A stretch of DNA of 64,000 nucleotides, taken from Planctomycetes bacterium B3_Pla (GTDB taxonomy: Bacteria; Planctomycetota; Phycisphaerae; Sedimentisphaerales; Anaerobacaceae). Under the pieces are notes generated by a model. It did not search any database. It had not been told where the DNA came from and saw nothing but the letters and a program-made list of their open reading frames with translations. The stretch covers positions 62,001 through 126,000 of the forward strand of contig NJBM01000005.1 in the NCBI GenBank assembly GCA_005223045.1. Reading direction: 5' to 3'. Shown piece after piece: positions 33,558 through 42,911 of this stretch (its first letter is position 1; every line of letters starts with the position of its first letter). A program made the translations under genes and the position numbers.

Positions 33558-34862
33558 TTAATTCGCCAGTTCCATTATCGCACCAATACTTCTCATCAGT
33601 TCCACGTAATCCGGAAACGTAACACTAATTGCCTCGGCGGTATCGATTCCGGATTGACCGTCCATGTTCAGGCCCGCTAACGACAATGCCATAACAATTC
33701 TGTGGTCGGCCCAGCCGTGCAGTTCAGCAGGTTTTGCCGTAAGGCATCCCTTTCGGGAGGGCCTGCCGCCGTGTATTATAAGGCCGTCGGGTAATTCTTC
33801 AACATCTACGTCCATTTTTTTCAACTCTTCGGCCATGCACTTGATGCGGTCGGTCTCCTTGCTTCTCGCCTGTGGGACGTTCAGCAGCTTCGTTGTCCCC
33901 TCGGCAAAGGCCGCCGTTACAGCCATCGCAGGCAGCGCATCGGGGGTTTCATTCATATCAAGCTCCGCCCCTCTAAGCACACCACCCCGTACCTTCACCG
34001 AATCCGTCTCAACGCTGATGTCAGCGCCCATTTTCACAAGGTAATCGACCACGGCCTTGTCGGGCTGGCTGTCGGCAAAATTCAATCCCAGCAAGGTCAC
34101 TTCATCTGCCGCTAAAGCCGCTGCACAGAGAAAAAACGTAGCGCTGGAAAAATCGGCAGGAATTCCGGCGTCAAAAGCTTTGTAGCTCTGATTACCCTTG
34201 ATCGTGAATCTCTGCATCTGTTGGTTTTCGTACTCGATTTGCTGCTTGTCGAGCCAATCGAGCGTCATTTGTACGTAGCCGGGCTCATTGAGAAGGCTGA
34301 CGTCGATCTGCGTATCTTCAGGAGCCAGAGGCGCACATAAAAGCAGGCTGGACAGATATTGGCTTGTGGCCGCCGCAATCGTGGTCTTTCCGCCGGACAG
34401 CTTTCCCGTTATCTCGACTGGAACTTTGCCGTTTCCCTTGAGACTAACGCATTTAGCTCCCAGATCGTTGAGCGAGTCCAGCAGCGGCCCGACCGGGCGG
34501 GTCTGGATCTGCTCATCGCCCGTGAAGGTCGTGGTCTGTCCCGGCCCAACCAGGGCGGCCGAACCCATTGCCACACGCAATGTCGTGCCGGAGTTGCCGA
34601 CATCGATTATTTCTTGTGGAGCGGTGATTTCGCCGCCTGTGCCGGTCACTTTCCAACATTTAGGGTCGGACACATCGACATCCGCACCCAAAGCCCGGTA
34701 ACAGGCCACAACGGCCTGTGTGTCGCTCGAGTCCAATGGGCCGCGGATGAGACTTTCTCCGCCGGCCAAAGACGCGATCGCAACAGCGCGAATAGTATGC
34801 GACTTGGAGCCGGGGATCGCCACCGTCCCTTTCAACCGAGATTTTTCAACAATCAGCTTCAT
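33558..34862 (-). CDS. aroA: 3-phosphoshikimate 1-carboxyvinyltransferase (EPSP synthase)
   Basis: 434 residues, the normal size. Motifs: IPGSKSHTIRAVAIASLAGG (PEP/shikimate-3-phosphate site, Lys20), VGNSGTTLRVAMG, a TRPVGPLLDSLNDLGA segment, ATSQYLSSLLLCAP, and the late RSKETDRIKCMAEEL. It transfers enolpyruvyl from PEP to shikimate 3-phosphate in the cytoplasm, giving the substrate of the neighbouring aroC product. The VGNSGT form differs from the enterobacterial GNAGTA, and the HT after PGSKS is a common variant. Near the end, the loop GRPSRKGCLTAKPAEL is encoded by a copy of the dispersed GCCTTACGG repeat (33737-33750), apparently tolerated inside the gene. Confidence 0.93.
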   Translation of the reverse strand: MKLIVEKSRLKGTVAIPGSKSHTIRAVAIASLAGGESLIRGPLDSSDTQAVVACYRALGADVDVSDPKCWKVTGTGGEITAPQEIIDVGNSGTTLRVAMGSAALVGPGQTTTFTGDEQIQTRPVGPLLDSLNDLGAKCVSLKGNGKVPVEITGKLSGGKTTIAAATSQYLSSLLLCAPLAPEDTQIDVSLLNEPGYVQMTLDWLDKQQIEYENQQMQRFTIKGNQSYKAFDAGIPADFSSATFFLCAAALAADEVTLLGLNFADSQPDKAVVDYLVKMGADISVETDSVKVRGGVLRGAELDMNETPDALPAMAVTAAFAEGTTKLLNVPQARSKETDRIKCMAEELKKMDVDVEELPDGLIIHGGRPSRKGCLTAKPAELHGWADHRIVMALSLAGLNMDGQSGIDTAEAISVTFPDYVELMRSIGAIMELAN

Positions 34863-34956
34863 GGCCTTGAATATTGAGCTACTTATGTTTTATTGAGGGT
34901 TGCCCTTTTATCAGAAATGACGAAGAATTGAAAGAAGATTCTCGTTCGCGGACTTT

Positions 34957-36840
34957 TCACCTGACTGTTGTTATGTCGGGGCGAGGCGGCGCCTTTGTGC
35001 CATGTCCCAGATAGAAGCCCGGTTGAGCAGGCTGATTATACGCCACATTCTGCCATGCCACGCTCAGCCTGTATACAGGGTCATGCATCAAAGTATAGAA
35101 ACGCCGGTCTGTGGGTATCGTGGTAGTGAATATTCGTAGTTCCTTGCCGTCCCTTGTACGCCAAATGACTTCTTCTCTCCAGTCGCCCAGAATGTCGGCA
35201 TGGAGGCAAGGATTCGCTTTGGTCCCATTGTTTGTCACGCAGTCATAATCGCCGCCGTCAAGTAATCGGGTAGTTGTGCCATTGATATAATCCCACTTGT
35301 CGATGAAAGCCCCGCCTTGCCCGCCTCCCCTTCTCCCTGGGCTGCCATCGAGAATTTCGCGAAGCAGGTCGCCGTCCCACCAGACACCCATATTGCATGA
35401 CCTTGGTTTAGCCTCAGATATTCTCTTGCCTTTGCAGTTGTACAGTCCGTCCGAATTGCTTGCCCAGCACTCATAGCCTTTATGACGGGGATCGATGTCC
35501 ATAGCTAACCCCCTTCCCGGATCGCGCAACTGCAGCCCCCATATCACTTCTCCGGTGGCGGCGTCGCGGAGGTTTGCGCCGTTTGGATGGGGCGGCCTCT
35601 CATGGATAGCCCAGACCTCAAGGCCCTGCCTGTCAGGGTCGATATCGGATAGGTGCATTGCATCTCCATGCCCCAAACCCGTTGAGTAGAGTCCTGTCCC
35701 ATCGTGATCAACCGCACAGGCCCCGTACACGATTTCATCTTTGCCGTCGCCATCGACATCACCGACGCTGAGATTGTGATTGCCTTGTCCTCGATACTCG
35801 CTGTTGCCTGCGGCGCCGTCGTCGCTGTCGAAGGTCCATACATGCACAAGTTCGCCGTCTCTGAAATTCCATGCCGCCAGTACCGCTCGTGTATAGTAGC
35901 CGCGACACATCACGAGACTCGGTTTTTGGCCGTCAAGGTATGCAATGCACGCAAGGAAACGGTCCACCCGGTTGCCATAGTCGTCTCCCCAGTCAGAGAC
36001 GTCACCTCTGGCCGGCACGTAATCGGTTGTGGCAAGTTCGCCGCCGGTCCGGCCGTCAAATACCGAGAGATACTCCGGCCCATCCAGTACATAGCCCCTC
36101 TCATTGCGGTGGTCGGCATCGGCCCGGCCGATTGTGTTGCCCTTGCCGTCGACGGTTCCGTCCGCCGTCTTGCAGGCGACCTCGGCTTTTCCGTCACCGT
36201 CGAGGTCATATACCATGAATTGAGTATAGTGAGCGCCTTCGCGGATGTTCCTTCCCAGGTCGATCCGCCATATAAAAGCGCCGTCCATGTCATAGGCTTC
36301 AAGTTTCGTTTGGCCCGTTGTGCCGCTTTGCGAATTATCGCGACCTCTCATTTCCTGCTTCAACACGATCTCATACTCGCCGTCGCCGTCAAGATCGCCG
36401 ACGGATGCATCATTGGGCGTGCAGCCTTCGGGAGTCTGAAGGGGAATTGCGATGTACGGTCTTGCCGGTGCGTTCACCGGCAGTGTGAAAGAGACGCTTG
36501 GGTCCTGTTCGTCACCTGCCAGTATAGGCCGAACGAAGTAGGAATTTGCCCGGCCCACTTCTACGCCGCTATCGACAAAGTTCGTGGACTCGATTATGGG
36601 TCGCTCGTTTAACCTGACCGGATTTCCGCCGCCTGTAGAGCGGTAAAGATTGAAGGCTGTCTCGTTGGGATCGGTCCCGAGCATGCGCCATCCGACGTAC
36701 ACCTTTCCGCCGCCGCAGTTGATTGCAACCACACCTCGTCCAAGGTCTTCCATCTGCCGTTGTGCGATTGCCCGGGGCGTCAGAAGCAATACTGCACAGA
36801 CAGTAATGGATACGCTCTTGCTGACTCTCGATCCGGCCAT
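34957..36840 (-). CDS. Rhamnogalacturonan lyase, polysaccharide lyase family 11
   Basis: 627 residues with a signal peptide (ITVCAVLLLTPRAIAQ). The product matches PL11 from end to end: the QMEDLGRGVVAINCGGGKVY start, an Fn3-like N-terminal domain (VYVGWRMLGTDPNETAFNLY), and an eight-bladed propeller with Ca-binding DLDGDGEYEIVLK and DLDGDGKAEVACK blades. These enzymes cut the rhamnose-galacturonate backbone of pectin outside the cytoplasm. The gene is last in an operon-like series with a sugar ABC importer (ATPase, permease, binding protein), so the importer probably takes up a product such as rhamnose or a rhamnogalacturonan fragment. It is 66 bases from the binding-protein gene. Confidence 0.92.
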   Translation of the reverse strand: MAGSRVSKSVSITVCAVLLLTPRAIAQRQMEDLGRGVVAINCGGGKVYVGWRMLGTDPNETAFNLYRSTGGGNPVRLNERPIIESTNFVDSGVEVGRANSYFVRPILAGDEQDPSVSFTLPVNAPARPYIAIPLQTPEGCTPNDASVGDLDGDGEYEIVLKQEMRGRDNSQSGTTGQTKLEAYDMDGAFIWRIDLGRNIREGAHYTQFMVYDLDGDGKAEVACKTADGTVDGKGNTIGRADADHRNERGYVLDGPEYLSVFDGRTGGELATTDYVPARGDVSDWGDDYGNRVDRFLACIAYLDGQKPSLVMCRGYYTRAVLAAWNFRDGELVHVWTFDSDDGAAGNSEYRGQGNHNLSVGDVDGDGKDEIVYGACAVDHDGTGLYSTGLGHGDAMHLSDIDPDRQGLEVWAIHERPPHPNGANLRDAATGEVIWGLQLRDPGRGLAMDIDPRHKGYECWASNSDGLYNCKGKRISEAKPRSCNMGVWWDGDLLREILDGSPGRRGGGQGGAFIDKWDYINGTTTRLLDGGDYDCVTNNGTKANPCLHADILGDWREEVIWRTRDGKELRIFTTTIPTDRRFYTLMHDPVYRLSVAWQNVAYNQPAQPGFYLGHGTKAPPRPDITTVR

Positions 36841-36906
36841 ATCGTTTTACCCTTTTCGCATATAGTCGAGCGTTCGATCTTTGCCGCCCGTTCGGCTGAA
36901 CAGGCT

Positions 36907-37845
36907 TCAGAACTGCCCCTTGAATTGATGTGCGTTGTCTGCTGTGATTGCCGGACAGTTGATAGGATAGGTCTTCTCGAGTTTCTCGCCGGCAAGGTAC
37001 TTCACCGCTAAGCGAATGGCGCTGCGACCCTCCTCCTCCGGCTGCTGGTAGCTGGTTCCTGTCACAAGCCCCTGCTTGATTGCCTCGATCATCTCCTTGC
37101 TGCCGCCCATTCCCACGGCTTTGATGTCCGCCCGCCCCGCTTTCTGGCATACCTGGGCCGCTGCTATCGCAAAATTGTCGCCGTGAGCGTAGATGCCCGC
37201 CAGATCGGGATACCGTTGCAGCAGTGTCTGCATCTCGGTTTTAACGATGTCGCGCTCGCCGTTGTGAGGTATCCGTGCTACTGGCTCGATATCGGGGTAG
37301 TCCTCGAGCACGTCACGCAATGCCTGGCTGCGCGCAACCTCGGGGCCGGTCCCAAGATGCTGATGAAACTCGATGATTTGCCCTTTACCGCCCATTGCCT
37401 CGGCAAGGATTCTTGCCGAAACCACCGCCCCGGCATAGGTATCGGTGCCGGTGTAACATATATATTCGCAACCTTCGCCGATCTCGCGGTTGACGATAAT
37501 CACGGGAATCTTCGCCCGGTTCAGCATCTGAACGCCGCGCACTAACGGCTCCTTTTTCATCGGCACCAGGCACGCCACGTCCACACGCTTGGCGATCATG
37601 TCGTTTATCTGCTCGATCTGAAGAACGGGGTCCTCTTTGGCATTGAGAATCGTCACCTCCACGCCGAGTTTCTCCGCCTCATCCTCCGCCCCCAAGCGCA
37701 TGTTTTGCCAATAAGGATGGTCCAGCGTCATCAGGAAGCCTATCTGCTGCTTTCTCGCCTGCTCGCTATCGTCTTTGCCACATCCGGCGAGCGTAACCGC
37801 AAACACTGCCGTCAGCACGGCGAGGATTGTCTTCTTATCACTCAT
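36907..37845 (-). CDS. Sugar ABC transporter substrate-binding lipoprotein (RbsB type)
   Basis: 312 residues. The signal ends in a lipobox, VTLAGC (Cys22), so the protein is lipid-anchored. The mature part is a periplasmic-binding-protein family I fold: QIGFLMTLDHPYWQNMRLGA, a DPVLQIEQINDMIAKRVDV helix and IPVIIVNREIG strand, a hinge at HGDNFAIAAAQVC, and AVGMGGSKEMIEAIKQG. This type binds pentoses, hexoses or 6-deoxyhexoses. The order ATPase, permease, binding protein, PL11 lyase on one strand points to a pectin-derived sugar; rhamnose is the best guess, not demonstrated. Confidence 0.9.
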   Translation of the reverse strand: MSDKKTILAVLTAVFAVTLAGCGKDDSEQARKQQIGFLMTLDHPYWQNMRLGAEDEAEKLGVEVTILNAKEDPVLQIEQINDMIAKRVDVACLVPMKKEPLVRGVQMLNRAKIPVIIVNREIGEGCEYICYTGTDTYAGAVVSARILAEAMGGKGQIIEFHQHLGTGPEVARSQALRDVLEDYPDIEPVARIPHNGERDIVKTEMQTLLQRYPDLAGIYAHGDNFAIAAAQVCQKAGRADIKAVGMGGSKEMIEAIKQGLVTGTSYQQPEEEGRSAIRLAVKYLAGEKLEKTYPINCPAITADNAHQFKGQF

Positions 37846-37884
37846 GTTTATTTTGTCCTCATATTAAGGCCTCACGGCAGAGCC

Positions 37885-38919
37885 TCACTTGCCCGTCCTC
37901 CGCCTGGCCAGCACGTCAATCGTTACGACTGTCAGGATAATCAGGCCCGTGACAACGGGACGGTACTCAGGTCCGATGCTGAACTGCGTCAATAAATTAT
38001 CTATTATGCGCAGCAATAGCAAGCCAATAACGGTAGAGGCCAGGCCCCCGCTTCCGCCGCCCAGCGGTGTGCCGCCGACTATGACGCTGGCTATCACGAC
38101 CAGCTCCATCCCCACGTGGCTCTCGGCTCCGGCGGTCTCGGTTTTTGCAACGAAAATGGCTGCCGCGACGGCACATGTAAAGCCGCACAGCATATATGTG
38201 ACGGCCTTGATCCGCCGCGTGTTTACGCCCGCCAGCCATGCTGCCTCTTCATTGCCCCCGATGGCATAAACATAGTGTCCGAAGCGAGTGAACCGCAGCA
38301 GATATATCCCGAGGGCAAACACAGCCAACAAGATAATGATGGGCAGGGAAATCTGGTACTGACTGCCGAACAGCGGCAGTTGAGCGTCATAGAGCCAGTC
38401 GAATTGCCTGCGCAGGGGAATATCCTGCACCTGCTGGGTTTGTCCGCCGCCGGTGAGAATAAGCGCAATGCCTCGGAATACCAGCATGGTGCACAGAGTC
38501 ACTACGAACGGATTCACCTTGACGTAGCCAATCAGCACGCCGTTGATTGCGCCCAATACCATGCCCGTCAGGGCTGTAACCAGAAGCGCCGCCGGGATCG
38601 CCACCAGCGCCCCGTGCGGCGAAAGGCGGTCCATTGTCATTACCAGAACCACGCTGCAAACTACTGTCGTCGAAGCTACCGAAAGGTCGAAGCCGCCGCC
38701 AATCATCACGAAGGTCATTCCCAGGGCGATGACGCCGATAGCCGCCGCATTCGTGAGCAGGTTGTCCACGAGGTTGGTCCAGGTCAGGAACGTGGGGATT
38801 TTAAAAGAGGCAAACCCACAGAGTGCCACCAGCAGCATCAGGATGGAAGCTTGGAGCAGTTTTTGAAATGAAAACCTTCCGGGCTTTTGCCGCGTCAGTT
38901 TTGCCGGTTCAGTGGTCAT
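37885..38919 (-). CDS. Sugar ABC transporter permease (RbsC type)
   Basis: 344 residues with about eight to ten membrane spans. The family pattern is LLTNAAAIGVIALGMTFVMI followed by GGFDLSVASTTVVCSVVLV, the Gly-rich VKVNPFVVTLCTMLVFRGIA segment, and the EAA-like loop AIGGNEEAAWLAGVNTRRIK that docks onto the ATPase. A second GGTPLGGGSGGLASTVIGLL region lies near the end. Its start overlaps the stop of the ATPase gene by four bases (ATGA), showing translational coupling, and the binding-protein gene is 39 bases downstream. Confidence 0.92.
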   Translation of the reverse strand: MTTEPAKLTRQKPGRFSFQKLLQASILMLLVALCGFASFKIPTFLTWTNLVDNLLTNAAAIGVIALGMTFVMIGGGFDLSVASTTVVCSVVLVMTMDRLSPHGALVAIPAALLVTALTGMVLGAINGVLIGYVKVNPFVVTLCTMLVFRGIALILTGGGQTQQVQDIPLRRQFDWLYDAQLPLFGSQYQISLPIIILLAVFALGIYLLRFTRFGHYVYAIGGNEEAAWLAGVNTRRIKAVTYMLCGFTCAVAAAIFVAKTETAGAESHVGMELVVIASVIVGGTPLGGGSGGLASTVIGLLLLRIIDNLLTQFSIGPEYRPVVTGLIILTVVTIDVLARRRTGK

Positions 38920-40427
38920 GCAGATTCCTTCTTTTGTGCGCAGGCCTCGAAGAGCACGTCCACGTCATCCAACGGCCCGGCCATTTCTTTCTCCAGGCGG
39001 CCATCCCGAATCACCAATATCCGGTCGGCCAGTTTCGCCAGCTCGATCAGTTCCGAGGAGATCAGGATAACACCCTTGCCCCCCCGAGCTAACTTGAGGA
39101 TCAATTCGTAGATTTGCGCTTTTGTGCCGATGTCGATTCCCTGTGTCGGCTCGTCGAAGATTATCACTTTCGGGTTCACCGCCAGCCAGCGTCCCACGAT
39201 GACCTTCTGCTGGTTACCGCCGCTGAGCTGCTGAATATTCATGTCCGGGGCCGGGGGATTGACCTTCAGCCGTTCGATCATCGACCGAGCCTGAGCATTG
39301 AGCCGCCGGGGAGATTGAAATCCGAGAAAGCCTGATAGTCGATCCAGGATGCTTATGTTCAGGTTCTCTTTGACCGGTCTGCCTGTGATGTTTCCCTGCC
39401 GCTTGCGGTCTTCCGATACCATTCCGATCCCGCGAATACAGCATATCCCGGGGCTCCGCTTTGTTATCGGTTTACCCTGAAATTCGACCGAGCCGGTTGC
39501 CTTATCTGCTCCGAACAAAGCGCGGGCAATTTCACTGCGCCCGGAGCCGAGCAGTCCGGCGATGCCCAACACTTCACCCTCGTGCAGGTCGAAGCTAATG
39601 TCCTCGAATCTTCCCTTGCCGGTCAAACCTCTGACCTTGAGGATGCACTTGCCGGTCTTGTTCGTCTTCTGGGGAAAAACATCCGATAGAACGTGCCCCA
39701 ACATCATGCGGGACATCTCAGAGACGGGACACTCCTGGATTGTCCTGGTTCCCATTTTTCTGCCGTCTCGAAGCACCGTTACACGGTCTGCGATTGCAGG
39801 CAACTCTGCGAGCCTGTGCGAAATGTAGGTTATTCCCAGTCCTCTGGCCTTGAGGTCTCTGATGACTTCAAACAGTTTCTCGGCGTCTTCCCGGCCCAAC
39901 GACGATGTCGGTTCGTCGAACACCAGCAGCTTGACGTTTCGCCGCACAGCCCCGGTGATCTCGACCAGACACTGATGCGCCGTGCTCAGCCCTTCAACCG
40001 GCTCGTCCGGGTCCAGGTCAAAGCCAAGATAATCTATCGTTTTGCGTGCCTGCCGCCTGATGAATCCGCGGTCGAGTTTTCGTGTCCAGCGGCCGCTTCG
40101 TTCCTCCCCGAGCATGATATTCTCGGCCACAGACAAATTCGGCAGAACGCTCAGCTCCTGATAAATTATGCCGATCCCCATATCGCGGGCCTGCCTTGGA
40201 TTGGTGATCCTGATCTTACGCCCGTCGAAAACGGTCTCTCCCTGATAGTCGTCAAATCGCCCGGCAAGGACGTTCATCAGCGTTGACTTGCCTGCTCCAT
40301 TTTCCCCGATCAGTGCGTGTACCTCTCCCGCCCGGACGTCGAAGTCAACATTATCAAGCGCCCGCGTACCGGGAAAGTCCTTTACGATTCCCCGCATTTC
40401 CAAGATCAGTTTGTCACCAGCACTCAT
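38916..40427 (-). CDS. Sugar ABC transporter ATPase, two fused domains (RbsA type)
   Basis: The frame opens at 40490, but ATG 40427 (MSAGDKLILEMRGIVKDF) fits the family start, giving 503 residues. Domain 1: Walker A GENGAGKST (41-49) and Walker B KLLVFDEPTSSLG; its signature GLSTAHQCLVEI is degenerate relative to LSxxxxQ. Domain 2: a degenerate Walker A region GLLGSGRSEIARA, a good signature QQLSGGNQQKVIVGRWLA, and Walker B VIIFDEPTQGIDIGT. One consensus and one degenerate site is usual for this family. It is first in an operon with permease, binding protein and PL11 lyase. The 262 bases to the divergent UroD-like gene presumably hold both promoters. Confidence 0.93.
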   Translation of the reverse strand: MSAGDKLILEMRGIVKDFPGTRALDNVDFDVRAGEVHALIGENGAGKSTLMNVLAGRFDDYQGETVFDGRKIRITNPRQARDMGIGIIYQELSVLPNLSVAENIMLGEERSGRWTRKLDRGFIRRQARKTIDYLGFDLDPDEPVEGLSTAHQCLVEITGAVRRNVKLLVFDEPTSSLGREDAEKLFEVIRDLKARGLGITYISHRLAELPAIADRVTVLRDGRKMGTRTIQECPVSEMSRMMLGHVLSDVFPQKTNKTGKCILKVRGLTGKGRFEDISFDLHEGEVLGIAGLLGSGRSEIARALFGADKATGSVEFQGKPITKRSPGICCIRGIGMVSEDRKRQGNITGRPVKENLNISILDRLSGFLGFQSPRRLNAQARSMIERLKVNPPAPDMNIQQLSGGNQQKVIVGRWLAVNPKVIIFDEPTQGIDIGTKAQIYELILKLARGGKGVILISSELIELAKLADRILVIRDGRLEKEMAGPLDDVDVLFEACAQKKESA

Positions 40428-40689
40428 TGTTTTTCGATCGGTAAAAGCTCGCAGGAACCGTGCAGCACGCTGTGACCAAAGTGAGGGCAACGGCAGAGAA
40501 CAGGACGAAGGGCGTGAGGTTCATTCCTGGTTCTGTCTGCCTGTTGTTCATAGGCAATGAACGATAGCATCTGACCGCACGCTGTCAAGTGCAAAAGCAT
40601 GAACGAGCCGCACAACAGAGTATGCGATCAGGGGGATTGATGCTATGATGCGTTTGCTTACATGTGCGACTGTGGATAGAGGTACAACG

Positions 40690-41763
40690 ATGCAAATGAC
40701 ATCTCGAGAACGTGTACTGGCAGCCTTCGAGCACCGACAGCCCGACCGCGTTCCGTGCTGGTGCGGGGCGTCGGTCGAGTTCTGGGACAAAGCGAAGCAC
40801 CGGTTGCAGCTCGACGACGAAGGCCTGCGCGTTCGGCTCGGCGACGATTTCAGGCGAGTCTTTGCCGAATACTGCGGCCCCGATTTCGAATTGTCCCAAG
40901 GCGCCACATATCGAACGGCGTTCGGCGTGGAGCGAGAGGGACTGGGTTACGGCCAGCCTATGAGCCATCCATTGGCTGATGCGAAACTAAAGGGTGTGCA
41001 TGATTATCCCTGGCCCGATCCGGAGTGGATGGACGTTGCGAGAATCAGGCCAGACGCAGAGACCTACAAAGAACAGTACGCGATTCTCGGCGGCGACTGG
41101 TCGCCCTTCTGGCACGATGCTATCGATCTGTTAGGAATGGAGAATCTCTACATGAAAATGTACGATGAGCCTGAGCTTGTCGATGCGTTGATGCGGCACC
41201 TCGTTGACTACTACGCGGCGGTCAGCCGGCGAATATTCGATGCAGCCGGCGACGTCATTGACATATTCTTTATCGGTAACGATTTGGGAAGCCAAACAGG
41301 TCCGCTGCTGAGCCCGGAACTCTTCGAGCGATTTGTTCTGCCACACCTAAAAAGACTAATCGATCTTGGCCATTCGTACCGTTTGAAAGTTCAGCTTCAC
41401 TGCTGCGGCGGCTTTGCGCCGCTGATTCCCTCGCTGATTGAAGCAGGTCTCGACGGTCTTCATGCGATTCAACCTTCCTGCTACGGCATGGATCTAAAGG
41501 AATTGAAGGCGAGTTTCGGCGGCAAGATTCTTTTCAACGGCGCTATCGACTCGCATCATGTTCTCATCGAGGGCACACCCGAGACGGTTCGGGAGCAAAC
41601 GCGGGAGGTCCTTGATATCATGGCCCCCGGCGGAGGATACGTTGCCGGGGCCAGCCACGACACAATCCTCGAAGAGACGCCCGTTGAAAATGTGCTGGCA
41701 ATGTTTGACATTATCTGCGAATACGGCGAAGGCCGAGAAAAATCGGTCGGGCATCAAGGCTGA
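40690..41763 (+). CDS. Uroporphyrinogen decarboxylase-like (UroD/MtaA family) protein
   Basis: ATG 40690 is preferred (AGAGG about nine bases upstream); a frame extension reaches 40645. The 357 residues match the UROD superfamily: the MTSRERVLAAFEHRQPDRVP start, FIGNDLGSQTGPLLSPELFE, LHCCGGFAPLIPSLIEAGLD, and the ending MAPGGGYVAGASHDTILEET. True HemE has other N-terminal residues (RQAGRYLPEY), absent here, so haem synthesis is unlikely. Members like this are either corrinoid methyltransferase relatives or uncharacterised proteins often found in carbohydrate loci. The HCCGG motif could bind zinc as in MtaA. It is divergent from the ABC/PL11 operon. Confidence 0.85.
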   Translation: MQMTSRERVLAAFEHRQPDRVPCWCGASVEFWDKAKHRLQLDDEGLRVRLGDDFRRVFAEYCGPDFELSQGATYRTAFGVEREGLGYGQPMSHPLADAKLKGVHDYPWPDPEWMDVARIRPDAETYKEQYAILGGDWSPFWHDAIDLLGMENLYMKMYDEPELVDALMRHLVDYYAAVSRRIFDAAGDVIDIFFIGNDLGSQTGPLLSPELFERFVLPHLKRLIDLGHSYRLKVQLHCCGGFAPLIPSLIEAGLDGLHAIQPSCYGMDLKELKASFGGKILFNGAIDSHHVLIEGTPETVREQTREVLDIMAPGGGYVAGASHDTILEETPVENVLAMFDIICEYGEGREKSVGHQG

Positions 41764-42887
41764 CTTGGCCCTTTGACGCCGCGAAATCCCATGATGCTGC
41801 TTTCCTTGAGCGGCAGTTGGGTGGCCTGAGTGATGGCATCACACGCCACCGGGACAGCCATCCACGAGCCGCCCCGCGCGACCCGGAAGCCATCCAGACC
41901 GGCGTGGTGTGAAGTTGTGTACCAGTCCAAGGTCCACTCGGCAACGTTCCCCCCCAGGTCGCAGATCCCGTAAGGACTGCTGAACTTCTCGAAACTGCCC
42001 ACCGGCGCGGAATACTCAAATCCATCTTCCCCGCCGTCGTAATTGCACCTGAAAACACCATCGGCGTTCGGCGCTTCGTTACCCCAGGCGTAACGTCGCT
42101 GCGGCAGCGGATTAGGTTTGTTCTTAGTTTCATCGCCGTCCAGAAAAAGTCCTCCGCGAAGGGCTTTTTCCCATTCCGCCTCAGTAGGCAGTCTCAGGCC
42201 GCACCACTGCAGGAAGCTGGCCGCGTCATACCAGGAAACATAATTGATCGGATATTCTTCACGGCCGGGCTGGACACTGTAGGTATAGTTCTCATGTCGA
42301 ACGATGCCGCAGCGTTCACTGTTGGCCATACGGTCATTCCAACCAGCACCCTCGCCGCCGACCTCGTTTAGGTAATCTGTGTACATGGAAATCGTGGTTT
42401 CGTACTTAGCCATGTAGAACAGGGGCAGACTGGACTTAGGCTTGTGCTCTTTCGACTCATCGCGCCCGCCGCCGGGCAGGCTCTTCATCGTGAATTTCCC
42501 GGCGGGGATTCGCGCCATCGCTATTGCGCGAACGCGAATTTCCGCCTGGCTCAGATCGCTGAAAGTAGTCTGGCTTGTCCCCCACCAGATGATTTGCTTG
42601 TGCCCGGGCTTGTCAACAAGATCGAAACCGTTGCCCCGAAGAGAGTCCATCGGCGCCAACTGCCAGGTCTTGCCGAAATCACTGCTGTAGCGGACGAAAA
42701 CATACGCCGGAGATTCCGGCGAGATATTCGCATCCTCAATATCATACTCGATGATCGTCTTGGGGCCGGCCAATTCCGTCGGATCCTGCCTGATCTTTAC
42801 ATTGGAGATTTCAAGCCAACCCGAAAAGCAGCATTGGCAGCACGCCAAAACCGCGCCTATGGACAACAGAAGCCTGTGTAGCATCAT
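41754..42887 (-). CDS. Exported FGE/SUMF1-fold protein, probably not an active FGE
   Basis: 377 residues with a Cys-rich signal segment (LLLSIGAVLACCQCCFSG). Residues 25-130 form a beta-sandwich (IIEYDIEDANISPESPAYVF). Residues 130-377 are a sulfatase-modifying-factor fold: IPAGKFTMKS, YPINYVSWYDAASFLQWCGL, RLPTEAEWEKALRGG, YGICDLGGNVAEWTLDW, RVARGGSWMAVPVACDA, GFRGVK. In formylglycine-generating enzymes two Cys follow GGSW at +2 and +7; here the first is Ala and only the second remains, so Cys-to-formylglycine conversion is doubtful. Its stop overlaps the end of the convergent UroD-like gene by ten bases. Downstream on the same strand of the Tat dehydrogenase, with a 24-base gap. Confidence 0.85.
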   Translation of the reverse strand: MMLHRLLLSIGAVLACCQCCFSGWLEISNVKIRQDPTELAGPKTIIEYDIEDANISPESPAYVFVRYSSDFGKTWQLAPMDSLRGNGFDLVDKPGHKQIIWWGTSQTTFSDLSQAEIRVRAIAMARIPAGKFTMKSLPGGGRDESKEHKPKSSLPLFYMAKYETTISMYTDYLNEVGGEGAGWNDRMANSERCGIVRHENYTYSVQPGREEYPINYVSWYDAASFLQWCGLRLPTEAEWEKALRGGLFLDGDETKNKPNPLPQRRYAWGNEAPNADGVFRCNYDGGEDGFEYSAPVGSFEKFSSPYGICDLGGNVAEWTLDWYTTSHHAGLDGFRVARGGSWMAVPVACDAITQATQLPLKESSIMGFRGVKGPSQP

Positions 42888-42911
42888 TTTTTCGCCCGCT
42901 ATGTCTTGCCC

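Noticed and set aside
35704..36612. 302-codon frame opposite the PL11 gene
   Set aside because: Antisense shadow; the PL11 motifs on the other strand are unambiguous.
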